A stretch of DNA of 64,000 nucleotides from Trifolium pratense (Eukaryota; Streptophyta; Magnoliopsida; Fabales; Fabaceae). The stretch spans positions 42,276,338-42,340,337 of the forward strand of contig NC_060059.1 in the NCBI RefSeq assembly GCF_020283565.1, given 5' to 3'. The notes below the pieces were generated by a model. The model ran no database searches. It had not been told where the DNA came from and saw only the letters and a program-made list of their open reading frames with translations. Made by a program: the position numbers and the translations under genes. Below are positions 12,679-25,928 of the stretch, one piece after another; within the stretch, counting starts at the first letter, position 1; each line of letters starts with the position of its first letter.

Positions 12679-12720
<42 letters not shown>
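12679..12720. repeat. (AT)n microsatellite
   Basis: About 42 bp of pure alternating AT lie directly against the left terminus of the TIR element at 12721. A longer AT tract flanks the other end, as expected if the element inserted into an AT repeat. Confidence 0.9.
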
Positions 12721-12723
<3 letters not shown>

Positions 12724-14077
12724 GAGAATGGTAAAGATATATGAGAATATGAGAATGAAATAATAGCCATTGGATCAAAAATGGATGGGTAAGATTAAAA
12801 AACCTCATTATGTGCCTCTCTTACTCTATTACTATTTCTTTTATACTCATTTTCCCTTTCATCTTCTTCAACGCAACTTTCATCCATTACCTTGTCTCTT
12901 AGATTTATTTCTCTTCTGCAAATTAATTCCTTCCCGGCATCTCACGACTGCTTGTTGCACTCAATTACTCATTCTATTTTTTAATTTTGATACAAATGTT
13001 GATTCAAGCCCTGTCAAATACTACAAGCCAGGGACGGACTGAAGGGGGGGCAAGCAGGGGCTTCAACCCCCCCTCCCACATACATATAGTTGCTAATGAC
13101 ACCTCTTAAATAAATTATTGTGATTTTATTTAATAATTTTGAGTTAAATATATTTTTAGTCTTTATAAAATTATGAGTTTTTAAGTTTTGTCCTTCAAAA
13201 AATTTACTTTTAGTCCATATTTGTATTTTATAGGACTATTTTGAGGACTAAAAGTATCAATTTTTTGTAAGAATATTTCAAAATGGGGATTATTCTTAAC
13301 AAACTGCAATATTTTAAAGGATATTTTAAGTTAAAATTTAATAGGACTAAACATAAAAACTCATTATTTTATAAGGATAAAAAATATATTTAACTCTATT
13401 ATTTATTGTTAAAAAAGAAATTCGGCCCCCCGTGTGATTGATTTCTAGATCCGTCCCTGCTACAAGCTATTTTGAAACAATCCAATTTGTTTAATTTGAA
13501 ACTAATTACAAAATAAATGAAATTAACCATTGCAGATCCAAACTATTTTGATATACAGATGAGAAATCAATGAATTAAAATAAATTTCTAAGAGTAGCCA
13601 CACAAATATGGTGGCGGTGTAATAGGGACGACGAAGAATCTTGGCCGCTCGTATTCTTCTCTTTCGTAGTCGTCATCGTTGTTCGTCGACATGAGCGTAG
13701 GGTTGCCGTTGTTCACCGACTTGAACATTTATCCGTCTTTCGCCGACATGAACAACACAAGGTCGTCGTCGTTCTTCCCCTCCGTAACGACGAAGAATAA
13801 GAAGGACCTGACTTTGAATCTCAAAAACAACAAAAACTAGAATTTCATTTAAAATACCAAATGAAGTTCAGAAAAAACCCAGATTGCTTTGATTTGATTT
13901 CTATTATGATTTAAAAACCCATATTTGGGTGGAAACTGGTCGTATTAAGTTGAAGAAGATGAAAAGGAATAAAGAGAATTGCCTACATGTGTTGTTTAAA
14001 ACTTACTTTTAATTTCAACCTTTTGATTTTGATCTAAAGGCTATTAATCATTCTCATATATCTTTGTCATTCTCATA
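12721..14077. mobile_element. TIR DNA transposon inserted in an AT microsatellite
   Basis: The left end tatgagaatggtaaagatat and right end atatctttgtcattctcata are inverted copies. Pairing continues inward (atgagaatg...aata-tagcc...ggatcaaaa / tttgatc..aggcta..aatcattctcat), giving arms of ~55-60 bp. AT repeats lie on both outer sides. It is 1357 bp long, of which 431 bp is a younger nested hAT (13029-13459). The interior at 13610-13860 is GC-richer (cgtcgt / gccgac repeats), but I recognise no transposase. Superfamily not assigned. Confidence 0.75.
13029..13459. mobile_element. Non-autonomous hAT element nested in another TE
   Basis: Termini cagggacgga (13029) and tccgtccctg (13459) are perfect 10-bp inverted repeats. 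An exact 8-bp target duplication ctacaagc lies at 13021-13028 and 13460-13467. The 8-bp duplication and CAGGG-type ends identify the hAT superfamily. No transposase is present. It also carries 8 Gs near its left end. Confidence 0.9.
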
Positions 14078-14085
14078 ATATACAT

Positions 14086-15805
<1,720 letters not shown>

Positions 15806-16140
15806 TGAGCATCCACGATGGAGATACTCATTTTTGAGTACTTAAATGGGTCTCACGTGTACACATCATTCATTTATATTTTTTTAATAATAGTACCTAA
15901 TAAGTACTCAATCCCTCCAACCCAACATCTCTTAAAAAGTTCTAAATAGGTCATACCAATAACACATCTCACCAATAACTATACATCATTATAAATGAGA
16001 CCTACAAAAACAAAATAGGTACTATTACTTATTGTAAAACTAGTATCTATTAGGTACTCAAATGCGTATTGCTCCAATGGTAGTACCTAATAAGTACCAT
16101 GAGTACCTAATATGTACTACACCATTAGAGATGGTCTTAG
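15806..16140. mobile_element. MITE
   Basis: The left end (gagcatccacgatggagata) and right end (acaccattagagatggtctt) match as imperfect inverted repeats of the gaNcatctctaatgg type. The interior is rich in gtacctaataagtac palindromes. Non-coding; exact boundary and target duplication are uncertain. Confidence 0.55.
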
Positions 16141-17035
16141 GATCCATTTAATTCCTAAAATATAAATATTGGACATAATAGTATATAATAGAATAACACG
16201 TGAGGGGTTTGAGTATGTATGTTATAGATTTTGAATTCGATCTTCAGCTCATTGTAAACAAAAAAAATAACATGTGACAAAGTTTAAGGTATTAAATAAA
16301 TTTTGTCTTGTGTGATGTTTGGCCGCCAAAATATTATTTTGATATTTTAGACAATTTATGTAGAGAACAAAAAATTGTCATGTGGTTCAGTTACAATAAT
16401 TTCAATTTTTGTTTGATTCCTTGACACTCAATTTGTCTAATTTCAAGAACTCATTGTAAAATCAAACACACTATAATTAAAGTTGTGATGTTCAATCACT
16501 TAAGATAAATCTAAATATTTATGCGAGTGTTCTTTAAGATATCTCTATCTTAGACCAAAATACCATCTCACACTCTAAATTATTATTTTTAGAATCAAAT
16601 TTAAATTCAAGTTCTCTCACACAATTCATTTTAAGATGATTTCATTAACCTTTTAAAACTAAATGTCCTGATTTAAACTATTTTTTACATATACACTAAA
16701 AAATACAAAAGATAATTAATGCTATTTTAGCATATCCTTGATTCCTACACGATTTGATCATAAAAATCTTTTTTATATGTGAAGAAAGCAATAAGACAAA
16801 GTCCTAAAATTTCTCATACATTTATTATATTTGCAAGTGAAAGTGGTGGGTTACCTATTTTTAGTATTTGTTTTACTTTAATGGAATGGTGGCTGGCTTA
16901 TTGATCACAGTGCCATATTTCCCATTTCATCATTTATTTATTTGTTTATTCATCAAACCAATCAAATTCAACTTTTCACAAAGTTTTCTTCTTTCTCTTC
17001 TCAACACTCTTCTAACTTGTAGCAAAATAGTAGCA

Positions 17036-18359
17036 ATGAAGATCCAATGTGACGTTTGTAGCAAAAACGAAGCTTCATTATTCTGCACCGCCGATGAAGC
17101 CGCCCTCTGCACTGACTGTGACCACCGTGTCCACCATGCAAACAAGCTAGCTTCCAAACACCACCGTCTCTCTCTTCATAATCCTTCTCCTAAACAACAC
17201 CCTCTATGTGATATTTGCCAGGTAAAGTCTACTTTTCAGATTAATCGAATAACTGATGTATTTGGTCTATAATCTGTTTGTTGACTTTTTTTTAGGAGAG
17301 AAGAGCTTTTGTGTTGTGTAAGCAAGATAGAGCAATTCTATGCAAAGATTGTGATTCATCAATTCATTCTGTAAATGAACTTACAGAGAAACATGATAGG
17401 TTTCTTCTCACTGGTGTTAAGCTTTCAACTACAAACTCTTCTTCTTCATCATCATCAACAACAACATCAACAAAACCTTCTTCAGCTATTTCCATTTCCA
17501 AGTCAATTGTTGTTCCTTCATCTTCTTCTTCTTTGGTTGATAAATCTACTACTCCTTCACCAAAATCTGTGGAAGATGGAAGTGGTGGTTCTACTATTTC
17601 TCAGTACTTGATTGAGACTTTACCTGGTTGGCAAGTTGATGACTTTCTTGATTCTTCTTCTGCTCCCTTTGCTTTCTATAAGGTTTTGTTATTTTCTTTC
17701 TCTCTCTTGTTCAAAATTTATTTAGTTGTATCATGTTTGTGTTTATATACTTTGATATTAGATATTTAGATCTAATTAAGATTTTAAATTGTGATCGTGT
17801 TATGATCTTTGATATTATAGAAAATTACAATCAAATGCAGTTGATATTAACATCAGTAGCGATTAAGGCAATGGAAACATATAGCCTCAATCACTATAAA
17901 TCCAATGAAACCATATAGTCAAATGCAGCTGATACAACCTGCAATTATAGCGATTGAGGTTATATGTTTCAATAGCCTCAATCGCTACTGTTGAAGCTGT
18001 ATCAACTGCATTTGACTGCAATTATGTGTAATATCGAAGATCTTAATTTTACAAATAAGTGACTGGTTTGTTTATGATTGGATCTGGTGTATTAAATGCA
18101 GGGTGATGAATCATTTGAAGAAAATCTTGATTCATTTTTTCCAAATAATAATTTGGGGATCTGGGTTCCTCAAGCACCACCACCTTCTCTATTTTCTTCT
18201 TCACAAATCATGATGGGACAGAGTGAGACCAAGAAGGGGAGCAGCAACAACAAAAGCCACATGAACAAATCAAGGTTGAGGGATGATGGGAATAATATTT
18301 TCACAGTTCCACAAATTAGTCCTGTTTCCAATCCCAAGAGAACAAGATATCTATGGTAG
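17036..18359 (+). CDS. BBX20: Double B-box zinc-finger protein, BBX20-like
   Basis: Three coding exons: 17036-17221, 17296-17682, 18102-18359. All are joined in phase 0 at GT/AG sites (CAG|GTAAAG, TTTTTAG|GAG, AAG|GTTTTG, TGCAG|GGT), encoding 276 residues. B-box 1 is residues 1-47 (CDVC..EASLFCTADEAALC..CDHRVHHANKLASKH), with the full Cys/Asp/His zinc ligands. B-box 2 is residues ~58-105 (LCDICQ..RAFVLCKQDRAILCKDCDSSIH). There is no CCT domain. A Ser-rich linker follows, then ISQYLIETLPGWQVDDFLD, LGIWVPQ and a C-terminal VPQISP..NPKRTRYLW motif. This architecture is that of the BBX20/BZS1 subgroup (structural group IV), nuclear transcriptional cofactors of light and brassinosteroid signalling that act with HY5. 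Intron 2 carries a foldback element (17804-18042). I chose the ATG at 17036 because it opens directly on B-box 1; an upstream in-frame ATG at 16868 would add an unrelated leader. Confidence 0.93.
17804..18042. mobile_element. Foldback (MITE-like) element in BBX20 intron 2
   Basis: The left half (gatctttgatatta..., caatcaaatgcagttgat, agtagcgatt, acatatagcctcaatc) and right half (gattgaggttatatgt, aatcgctact, atcaactgcatttgactg, aatatcgaagatc) are inverted copies with ~115-bp arms and almost no loop. The transcript of this intron could fold into one long imperfect hairpin. Confidence 0.8.
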
Positions 18360-18770
18360 ATCTAGATATGATATAATGATAATTTATCTTATCTTGTGTG
18401 GATAGTTAAAGCATCTGCATCACAAAAATAACACCCTCCTCTTTGTTTGTATGTTTGTTTTTGTATTTTTTTTTCTCTTTTTACCTATCCTTGAAGTGCT
18501 TGAGATTGAGTTTGACTTTTTTTCTTTTCTTCTTTTTTCTGTCTTTTTCTGAGGAAAAACTTTGCTACCCTATACTGGGTTTTGTATTGTTTTGATAAAT
18601 TTGTGCATCACTGCTGCACCATTCTCCTTGTTGTTAGTGTAAATGTAAATATGCTTTCATATCTCAGAGCTCTGTGCATCCCTATTTTTGTACTTCATGT
18701 CAAGAAAAGTAAAGCAGGGTATGTGAACAGATTTTGCAGGGTAAACATTCTCAATTAGGTCTCAGCCACT

Positions 18771-18854
18771 CATTTCTGATCAGACGGTTAGAAATAGTTA
18801 CTACGTTGACGCCATTTCTGATCAGACGGTCAGAAATAGTTACTATGTTGACGC
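18771..18854. repeat. 42-bp tandem duplication
   Basis: Two adjacent 42-bp units starting catttctgatcagacggt and ending gttgacgc differ at two or so positions. They lie ~410 bp downstream of the BBX20 stop codon. Confidence 0.85.
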
Positions 18855-20200
18855 AATAACTATGATAAATTCATTTCCTAAACTTCCAAATAAACACAGA
18901 GGTATTCTTGCTTGGGCGGCACAAGCCTAAATGTTTCTCACACAATTTTTTTAAAAAATTAATAGAAATTATAATGAAGTGATGTTAAATGATGTGACTA
19001 ATTTATCTTATATTTAAACTTTTTCAATCATGTATGTGTGTCCAAATATTTTTTATTTGGGTTTGTGTCTATATTTAGAATTCCTCATAAACACAACTGA
19101 CTCGCATGCAGTAACACTCAATCAACATGCTATTTGGGTCGGGCCTAAACATTCGATAGGTTGCGACTAGGGGAGCGAGCGGTGTAGTCCTTCTTAAATA
19201 TCGATATAACTCTGAAGTATCTTTGTAAATCGAACCTTAATATTTATATACAAGTTGTACCATATAAAATGTAAATCCTAAATTTGAACTCAAGATACAA
19301 AGGAACTGTAGCCGCTCTACTGTTGAAGACGCACGCAAAAGTGTTTGCCGAACTTTCTTACCAAACTTTGTGTGTTTTTTGTTTGCGTTTCTTTTTTACT
19401 ATTTATTTGAACCATGATTGTTGTTCAATCAGACTCCTAAGGTGTATTCTAGTGAAATGAATTGAGAGACACTAAATGAGTATTATGAAAAAGGTTAAGG
19501 TTAGTAGATCTTGCTACTAGAAAATTCTTACTATCCCCATCACATAAACCTTCACATTATGACCACCAACAATTATGGTGGCGGCTGACCATATAGTTGA
19601 TTTTGATTGAATTGAGACATAAAAAGTGTAGGAAATGTGTACTGGTCCTTTTGATCAAGGGGGCCGTTGGTTATGTTGTTGGATGTAGGACATACAAATA
19701 TTAATCAAATGAATAGTGATGATGGTGAGAAGATGCTATGTAGCACTCACACATGAATATATTGATGATGATGATGGATACATATATGGAGAATGTTATA
19801 GTCGATCACCTCTATAAGCGATTTACTGTAGATCAGTATTTAAGATTGTCATAAATTTTAATTACGATTGATAATATTTTTTAAAAGTAAAAAACTTACG
19901 ATTCTCTTCATTTTTATTGCTAAAACATTGACATAATTGACGCATATTTTTTATGGCTAAAACATTGACATAATTAACTCATGTTCAACGCATATTACAT
20001 ATTTATTTTCTATTGTTTTAATTAAATTGATATTAATTAAGTTATTATTTTAATGGTGAAAATGATGATAATCATTAAGTTATAATTTTAAACAACAACG
20101 TGTATCATCAATAAAAATTAAATATCTTTTAAATATCTATCCACCATAAACGATTTATAGAAGTAATCTATATTAAAAAATTTCTACATATAAATGTTTA
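18855..20200. other. Gene-free DNA
   Basis: No gene is recognised. The interval is AT-rich, with short duplicated phrases (ggctaaaacattgacataatt, twice at about 19918-19980). Confidence 0.4.
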
Positions 20201-20760
20201 GAGGTGAGGGGGAGGGCCCTTAGAAGAAGATGGACCAGTTAAAAAGGGTTTGAATAGATTGACGCCATATGCCATATGAGTTTGTCTGTACATATGAAAT
20301 TCAATTGTGGGGTAAGAGTACCTATATTAGGACCATCAAAAAAACAAAAGTACCTATATTAGTTTTTTTTTTTAAAACTAAAGTACCTATATTAGTTTTT
20401 TTTTTTAACAAGTACCTATATTAGTTTTTTTTTTATCAATAGTACCTATATTAGTTATTATTATGCTTTCATGCATTTTTGAAAAGAGAAAATTAGCTGT
20501 TATAGCTTCCACTTGTGGTACTATTGTGTTTTCTATTTTGGCTTTTGGGGTTACTCTGCTATCAACATCATGCCACAACAAGCCCAAACAAAATTGAGCT
20601 AGCAACATAGTACTTGTGAATTCAGACTAAAATTTTCCATTTGGATTAGGTTTGCTCTTAGATTGATTTTTTGGTGGTCATATGCAACTACCAACTATCT
20701 CAAAAATATCATCATCTTTCATTCAAAACTACTGTGTCAAGTCAATACTATATAAGCATT
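20201..20760. repeat. Segmental duplication, copy 1
   Basis: This starts gaggtgagggggagggc and runs through catatgccatatgagtttgt, ttatgctttcatgcattttt, atagcttccacttgtggtac, ttttggggttactc and tagcaacat. All recur in the same order and orientation at 21862-22470. It contains five decayed copies of the phrase agtacctatattag separated by poly-T (about 20306-20456), which copy 2 has only once. Not recognisably coding; it could be old promoter or intergenic DNA. Confidence 0.75.
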
Positions 20761-21221
20761 TCCGTTTTCAACAATGCAAAATACTTTTTTATAAGTAAAA
20801 AAGTAAATATTTTTTTCTTTAATTACATGTCTTGACAAACTACAATATTTACTAAGGAACATTTGAATGAGATGATTTACATCTCTTCTCATTAAATCAT
20901 AGGTCATGAGTTGAACTCTTGATGGAGAGTTTTACTGTCCATTATTGTCGTATCCGGTTTGAAAGATTAGTTGTTGTAGTTTTGTGTAGAGGATATTAGA
21001 TTTTTTTTAAAAAAAAAATGAAAATGTGTTTTTTAATTTTCAATTACTCTCTTTAAATTGGCGTGGAATCATATCCTTATCCAAAATGCAGCCTCCTAAC
21101 TCTAAGCAATGCAAATAAGCGGGAAAAAGAAAATTAGTAAAAGAGAGAAATAAATTTAAAATAAAGATGGGCATTAAAAATTTTGTAGCTGAGAAGTAGA
21201 GTGAATTAACTATTGAAGCCA

Positions 21222-21306
21222 CTAGGTTTGGTCTAGTGGTAAGAGATTTGAATAGTATGTTAGAGGTCCTGAGTTCGATCCCTAGCTCATCGTAAACCAA
21301 AAAATT
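21222..21306 (+). mobile_element. tRNA-derived SINE-like segment
   Basis: gtttggtctagtggtaagag (A-box-like) is followed by gaggtcctgagttcgatccc (B-box-like) and agctcatcgtaaac. A decayed relative is seen at about 16200-16262 (gaattcgatcttcagctcat). The spacing fits tRNA promoters, but no cloverleaf closes. Confidence 0.55.
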
Positions 21307-21714
21307 CTGAGAGATGATTTGGATCCGGCCAAGAGATCTTGGTAGTACTAATATTGGTAGTATTTTCTGTGTTATAAATCTATAAATAAATTTGAAACTT
21401 TGTTTTTTAGAAAATAATGGAAACTTTATTGTCATCCATGTGTCATGTGCATAATTAAGTGGGTAGGAACATCGAATTATATATGTAAGAGTCGGAGTTC
21501 AAACTGGAGACACTCTACTTATTCACTTTAAAAGAACTTTATTGTCAACTTTCTTTTTTGTTTTTTGTTTTTTTGCTTTCACCACCAGTTTAATCTGGTT
21601 CGGGGATCCGTTCTGGCATCAAGTGGTTCCAGCATCCCTTCAATCGCAATTCGGGGGATCGAGTTGTAGTCTTCCCTACCAAGTTCAGCGTCAATCACCA
21701 CTTAACCAACTGGT

Positions 21715-22470
21715 TTATTGTCAACTTTCTTATTGCACATGAACAAGGAATGTGTCATTATAGCTAGCATATGTAGATATTAAGAGCCGCACCAAAATCA
21801 CTTTCTCATTTAATTGTATTTCCATTTACCATATGGGCTGGCTGGGATTTAACATGGTACAGAGGTGAGGGGGAGGGCTGTTGGAACTTGGAAGGTAGAT
21901 GGAACTAGTGAAAAAGGGTTTTGTTTAGACAAGTTTTTTACTATGTATAACTTCTTTTACTACTAATTAATAAGTTTTACCATTAAATTAATATATCGTA
22001 TTACATTTTATTTGATCTAATAATGATAATAAGCTTGTGTATGATAAAAAAAATTGTCTTATTTGTGCACCATAGATATAACCGTGAAAAATGGTCTGAA
22101 TAAATTGACGGCATATGTCATATGGGTTTGTCTGTACGTAGGAAATTCATTTGTGGGGGAAGAGTACCTATATATTAGTTAGATTATGCTTTCATGCATT
22201 TTAAAAGAAGAAAATTGGTTGAACATAGCTTCCACTTGTAGTACTATTGTGTCTATTTTGGATTTTGGGGTTACTCCACTAACAAAACATGCCACAAGCT
22301 CAAAAATGAACTAGCAACATTTTACTTGTGAATTGAGACTTTCAAAATATCCATCTTGATTAGGTTTGCTTTCGATTGATACTTTGGTGCTCATATACAA
22401 CCACCAAATATCTCTAATATCATCATCATTCATTCCAAACTCTTGTGTCAATCTTATATAGGTTAAGTTT
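21715..22470. repeat. Segmental duplication, copy 2
   Basis: This copy runs from ttattgtcaactttctt through ggctggctgggattta (~21840), then gaggtgagggggagggc (21862) to about 22470. It differs from copy 1 by an AT-rich ~150-bp insertion at about 21925-22080. Its first ~140 bp recur once more at 22645-22780 (copy 3, truncated), so the unit is ~0.75-1.6 kb and was duplicated at least twice. Confidence 0.7.
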
Positions 22471-22644
22471 ATACTTTATAGTGAACAGTTTGATATTTTT
22501 TTTACACCGAAGCTAGTGAGAATCGAATCTAAGACCTCATACATCATACATATTACTCAAATCTCTCACCAGAGTATAAACTCAATGACTTAGTTTGATA
22601 AATATTTTACCATACATGAATTTATTTTTACCATTAGAACAAAC

Positions 22645-22780
22645 TTTATTGTCAACTCCCTTACTGCACATTAATGAAGGAATACTCTAACATATGTATA
22701 AAATAAAAGTCACACCAAAATGCACCTTTCTCATTTAATTGTATCCATTTTCATTTACCATATGAACTGGCTGGGATTTA
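22645..22780. repeat. Segmental duplication, truncated copy 3
   Basis: The phrases ttattgtcaactcccttact, gcaccaaaatgc(a)ccttt, ctcatttaattgtatcc and catatgaactggctgggatt repeat the start of copy 2 (21715-21850). The rest of the unit is missing. Confidence 0.65.
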
Positions 22781-23077
22781 AGAGTTTTTAATCCCTAAAC
22801 CATCAAAACACCTTTGATGTACAAACCACCCCCTACCTACATATTCTTAAATTTCTTTAATTGCTGACAAGAGCATTGCATCTCACAACCTTAAAAAATT
22901 TAAAGACTTCAGTTAATGAAATAGACTCCACCACAAATTAAATAGATGGTCATTACTAAGTAATAATGATAGGGACATGAATACATGGAGTATACATTCA
23001 TTACCACATCAAATTTACCCTTTGTTTGGTTCTGCGGTGATATTTTCACGTTTTCACAAAACCACGGCGAGGTAGAA

Positions 23078-23274
23078 GCTCCATTTTGTAGCTTCTTGGG
23101 AGATTGCTCGATGAATCCGTAGACGAGCGTCTCTTGCTACCAAACGTGCAACCAAACACACTATTATATATATGAATTAAGTTCCATTTTGTAGCTTCTT
23201 GGGAGATTGCTCGATGAATCCGTAGACGGGCGTCTCTTGCTACCAAACACACTATTATATATATGAATTAAGTA
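23078..23274. repeat. ~100-bp tandem duplication
   Basis: Two direct units (23078-23180, 103 bp; 23181-23274, 94 bp) share ccattttgtagcttcttggg, gattgctcgatgaatccgta, cgtctcttgctaccaaac and acactattatatatatgaat. The second lacks 9 bp (gtgcaacca) present in the first. An inverted aaccaaac / gtttggtt pair brackets the first unit, so the source may be a MITE. Confidence 0.85.
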
Positions 23275-23514
23275 AATGGAAAAAAGCACAATGTCAACAT
23301 ATACCTGTCTAGTGTAGTGTCTACCTAGAAAAATTAATGTGTGACATTGATTTTGATCCAAAATCAAACTCTCATAAAAAGAATAAAAAGAAAGAAAGGT
23401 TAAAGAGATCGACTAATTAATAAGCTTCATATACGATTTAGTGTATGTTATCACACGGTGGATTGAACACCATATTTTTGACAAGTTCATCGCGATACCA
23501 AAGAAGCACTTAAT

Positions 23515-24111
23515 TTAGGGTCGGCGACAATGAGCTTTGCACATATGATAGCAGTCATAGAAACAAGGTCCACCACAGTGAAGTGGACAATCCAACCTCA
23601 TGCCTTTGCATCTTGTTCTTGTCATGCATTGTGCAAATTCCCCCAACTTATAATCTCCCTTGTATGTATCATGATGATGTTTCATACCCCTCATAGTTCC
23701 TTGTTTTCCTTTAACATGTGATCTTGGTTCATTTCTACATCCCCATTTCCACCAACCACCCCCTCCACCTCCTCCTCCCCATCCCCATCCGCCGCCACCT
23801 CCTCCCCCTCCCCCTCCACCTCCACCGCCGCCACCACCACCACCTCCTCCCCCTCCACCCCATCCCCATCTAAATCCTCCTCCTCTATTATGCCGACTAC
23901 CTTTGCTTGTGTTGAAAGCAACTTCATTGTGTTTTCCTCTTACTTGTTCCTTATTACCCTGATGATTAGAGAGTGTTGCTAAGGTGACATTGCCATGTAT
24001 TTGACTTTGAGCAGTGTCATTTTTCAGCTCTTCACCTTTAAGACCAACAACAATTTCCAATGTCAGAATTATTAAGCAGAGAACAGTACTAGAAAATCTC
24101 AAGTTCTCCAT
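23515..24111 (-). CDS. Secreted glycine-rich protein with a C-terminal cysteine module
   Basis: Single-exon gene of 198 residues. Residues 1-~24 are a signal peptide (charged MENLR, then a hydrophobic core FSSTVLCLIILTLEIVVG). Next comes a hydrophilic segment with possible N-glycosylation sites (NDT, NVT, NTS). Residues ~76-121 are a near-pure glycine tract broken by Trp and Arg, made of ggt/gga/ggg codons. The last ~42 residues have eight cysteines spaced C-x5-C-x6-C-x3-C-x3-C-x3-C-x3-C-x3-C. The export signal and glycine tract suggest a cell-wall or apoplastic protein; the regular Cys spacing suggests a disulfide-stapled helix. I do not recognise a named family; class GRP with a Cys-rich tail, possibly legume-specific. 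A TATA-like box lies 45 bp upstream. The purine-rich frames overlapping the glycine tract are not separate genes. Confidence 0.85.
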   Translation of the reverse strand: MENLRFSSTVLCLIILTLEIVVGLKGEELKNDTAQSQIHGNVTLATLSNHQGNKEQVRGKHNEVAFNTSKGSRHNRGGGFRWGWGGGGGGGGGGGGGGGGGGGGGGGGWGWGGGGGGGGWWKWGCRNEPRSHVKGKQGTMRGMKHHHDTYKGDYKLGEFAQCMTRTRCKGMRLDCPLHCGGPCFYDCYHMCKAHCRRP

Positions 24112-24155
24112 CTTTTGGCAGGTTACAGAGGAAGTGGAACATTAGTTATATTATA

Positions 24156-24164
24156 TCTATATAG
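24156..24164 (-). promoter_or_regulatory. TATA box of the glycine-rich protein gene
   Basis: Minus-strand ctatataga lies 45-53 bp before the ATG at 24111, leaving room for a short 5' UTR. Position and sequence fit a plant TATA box; not tested otherwise. Confidence 0.5.
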
Positions 24165-25114
24165 AACAGCTTTCCATCACAAACATTTTCAGTCTTAGTA
24201 ATATCTTAGCCTTCACTTTGTCCCCACATGAAAATATTGTAGCAATGAGTAATGCAAGCACCATTGTGTCCCTAAAGCTTCCCACAGACACTGCATGCGC
24301 AACCTATATAATAGAATTTCACAAAATATGCATTACAATTCTTAATAGATCTTTGTTAATTAACAGCTTTAAGAAGTCACTTTCAACAGTTGCATATCCA
24401 TAAAACATGACTAAAGTAATTACTTATAACCATTTGTATAACAAAATTAGTTTTTGTATCAGTTGAGATTTACTAAAAAAGGCACTACAATTATTATTAT
24501 TTTAAAAAGAATACATCAAACCAAAAATGCAGCTTGAGCTATAAGATTGCTTGTTGCATTAGCAATTGAACTTTTACAATCATAATTCATAAGAGCAAAT
24601 TTTCGCCTCCAAGCAATAGGGAACTTTAGCCAATTATATACTCCTAGAATAGTATAGTATCTGTGCATCAAGTGCAACCAACAAGTTGTATATACATAAT
24701 TAGTATGTATGGTATGGACCATCATATCAATGCATCAAGTGCAACCAACAAGTTGTATATCCATATTATGCAGCATCAATCAATGATAAATTTCATAAAC
24801 TTTTGGCATATATTCGTTCTACCCTTCTTCTGACTCTGAGTTGGTATTGCTTGGCCTTTAAGCCAAAGACTGCAGAGAACGTATATCACAAGACCTATAG
24901 TGGCGTGTGGTAGATACGGATGGCAAAAAAAGATGCATCCATGTGATATACATTATCAGAAGCTACGTCCCAAAGGTCCAAAATGGATATTTAACAATCA
25001 TGTTTGTGTGTGTAATACTAACTTAGAACTTATTTAACTTATAAAAAAAAACATAGAACTTATTTAATATGTACAGTATATTACGTTTTAAACAAAAAAT
25101 GTAAATCTGTCCAC
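24165..25114. other. Gene-free DNA
   Basis: No gene is recognised. The phrase gcatcaagtgcaaccaacaa is directly duplicated ~69 bp apart (about 24664 and 24733). The remainder is AT-rich intergenic sequence, presumably including the upstream region of the glycine-rich protein gene. Confidence 0.4.
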
Positions 25115-25255
25115 AAATCCTAGCTCAAATGGCAAAAAAATACCGAAAATGTGTTAAGCTGGACGCCATGATTGGGATTTGAACCCCGTCTCCCTCACTT
25201 GTGTATGTGAGTTTATAATAGTTTTGTCATTTCGTCTATGTACAAAAAAAAATGT
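25115..25255 (+). mobile_element. tRNA-derived SINE
   Basis: An A-box-like tcctagctcaaatggcaa, a B-box-like gggatttgaaccccgt, then ctccctcacttgtgtatgtg, a short 3' body and an A-rich tail (about 25241-25250) give the tRNA-derived SINE layout. Confidence 0.65.
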
Positions 25256-25928
25256 ATATCTAGTAATTAAACGCAGAATTTTCAGGCATCGGAATTCATA
25301 TACCAGTCCTAATATTCAAGATGAAAATTCGTTTGATTTTTGTGCACATTTTGGATCTTAATAATTGTATCATGTGCAAAAACTAACAATGGCAAAACTA
25401 TGATTAAGAACAAAAAAATTGTGAACATTTGTCCTATCCGGGCGTTGAATACAAGAACATTTGTGACCTTTAGCCTCAAATTTGGGGTACATGAAAGTCG
25501 AAAAGTAAACTTCAAGCCCTTTCTTTACTACAAGAGTAGAGTTTAAACTTCTCACTTTGTACAAATTATCCAAATCTTTGATTAACAATCCAAATTATTG
25601 GGAATAATTTGTGTATAGGCTTTAATTTATACAAACTTTTTCAGCTTATCTAATTGTTCAAAAACAGGGACCACAGTACACTTCTCCATTTGATCATTTT
25701 GTTTTCATTTTCGAATTTCCAAACAGTTGCAAGTAAAAAGAGGTTTGACATCCTAACTGGATAATTATTTGATCAAATATCCTGCAATTTACAGCCTGAC
25801 TACATGAGTGCTTGAAAAATGCACAAAACAAGAGGTACATACAACTTACAAGACAGTGGAAGTAGGCTCAAGGGAGTGGCACTGAAGTGTACTAACCTGA
25901 CATATACATTACATGTTACAAAACCTAA

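Noticed and set aside
16868..17035. Upstream in-frame ATG extending BBX20 by 56 residues
   Set aside because: B-box proteins of this group start directly with MKIQCDVC-type sequence; the extension is hydrophobic UTR-like text.
23691..23927. Glu/Gly/Val-rich minus-strand frame overlapping the glycine-rich gene
   Set aside because: Shifted reading of the ggt/gga tract of the real gene; no start context or family signal.
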